Shown here in pieces: positions 6,926 to 7,161 of a stretch of 7,161 nt of DNA. Within the stretch, counting starts at the first letter, position 1. Every line of letters starts with the position of its first letter. A model generated the notes under the pieces. The model saw only the letters and a list, made by a program, of their open reading frames with translations, searched no databases and had not been told where the DNA came from. The DNA lies in assembly GCA_947074335.1 (NCBI GenBank), contig CAMTPG010000130.1:1-7161 (forward strand), given 5' to 3'. The stretch comes from an uncultured Parabacteroides sp. (lineage in GTDB: Bacteria > Bacteroidota > Bacteroidia > Bacteroidales > Tannerellaceae). The position numbers and the translations under genes are program-made.

Positions 6926-7058
6926 CCTTTTGATAATTATCAAAAGGTCTTACGACAATTGTCAAAAGGTCTTCCGATAATTATCAAAAGGCCTTTCGAC
7001 AATTATCAAAAGGTCTTAGGACAATTATCAAAAGGCCTTTCGACAATTGTCAAAAGGC
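6926..7058. repeat. Tandem array of six 22-bp units with palindromic cores
   Basis: Units begin at 6932, 6954, 6976, 6998, 7020 and 7042, exactly 22 bp apart. Each has a ten-base core GAYAATTRTC followed by AAAAGG; the first five continue with YCTT and two to three variable bases, while the sixth breaks off after AAAAGGC. Cores 1 and 3 are GATAATTATC, 2 and 6 GACAATTGTC (all perfect palindromes), and 4 and 5 GACAATTATC. With CCTTTT before core 1, positions 6926-6947 form a perfect 22-bp palindrome with half-site CCTTTTGATAA. A second palindrome, AAAGGCCTTT, occurs at the junctions after units 3 and 5. No ORF of note uses this stretch. It has no unique spacers, so it is not a CRISPR. Function unknown; a protein-binding array or a dispersed intergenic repeat are the main options. 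Confidence 0.9.
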
Positions 7059-7112
7059 AACTCGCTTTTCATTATTAATCGATGCTTCTCGTGTGTGTTG
7101 AAAATCAGTGAT
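7059..7112. other. Last genomic bases before the adapter junction, unassigned
   Basis: These 54 bases follow the broken sixth repeat unit. They hold no recognisable gene, promoter or hairpin and are too short to tell which gene lies beyond. As they directly precede adapter sequence at 7113, they may rest on few reads. Confidence 0.4.
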
Positions 7113-7161
7113 AGATCGGAAGAGCGTCGTGTAGGGAAAGAGTGTAGGCTATAGTGTAGAT
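7113..7161 (+). other. Illumina TruSeq-type adapter with index read (artefact)
   Basis: The sequence AGATCGGAAGAGCGTCGTGT and the following GGGAAAGAGTGT (7113-7145) is the standard Illumina adapter found on reads that run past a short insert. It is followed by eight bases AGGCTATA (7146-7153), the reverse complement of TATAGCCT, which I recognise as the i5 index D501. GTGTAGAT (7154-7161) follows, the expected continuation of the flow-cell side of the dual-index adapter. The order and length match the library construct, so these 49 bases are not part of the organism. Confidence 0.98.

Noticed and set aside
6690..6965. A 91-codon open frame on the minus strand
   Set aside because: It runs through the repeat array edge, the tRNA promoter, the whole tRNA-Pro and its terminator. 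The peptide is a translation of these non-coding elements.
6926..7058. Possible CRISPR array
   Set aside because: The period is 22 bp with no unique spacers: the whole unit repeats with small changes. No cas genes are visible.
7113..7161. An unusual GC- and GT-rich genomic tail
   Set aside because: It matches Illumina adapter plus index sequence base for base, so it is an artefact rather than biology.

Overview
The window looks like the end of a draft or metagenomic contig from the phylum Bacteroidota, most likely a Bacteroidales species that has a type IX secretion system (T9SS). Three things point there. The first is the partial SprA/Sov homologue next to ruvA. The second is two promoters of the Bacteroidota form (TTG, spacer, TAnnTTTG). 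The third is A-rich translation starts without Shine-Dalgarno sites. The genus cannot be named from sequence alone. Every gene seen lies on the minus strand, so transcription runs from high to low coordinates.

In transcription order, the right end holds about 50 bases of Illumina library adapter (7113-7161), which is not genomic. Next come a short unassigned stretch and a tandem array of six 22-bp units built on a palindromic core (6926-7058). A clear Bacteroidota promoter (6824-6852) drives a tRNA-Pro with anticodon CGG (6734-6806), closed by a hairpin terminator (6692-6731). A second, weaker promoter sits just before dxs.

A tight three-gene operon follows: dxs (1-deoxy-D-xylulose-5-phosphate synthase, first step of the MEP isoprenoid pathway), trkA (cytosolic NAD-binding regulator of K+ uptake) and trkH (the K+-translocating membrane subunit). 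dxs and trkA share four bases (ATGA), and trkA and trkH are one base apart, so translational coupling is likely. After 89 bp without a visible terminator comes ruvA (Holliday-junction-binding subunit). After a further 44 bp comes the first 379 codons of sprA, the giant outer-membrane translocon of the T9SS, cut by the left edge.

The protein genes are intact and ordinary for the phylum, and I see no new enzymatic or defence system. The parts that deserve a second look are the 22-bp palindromic array beside the tRNA and the adapter contamination at the contig end.
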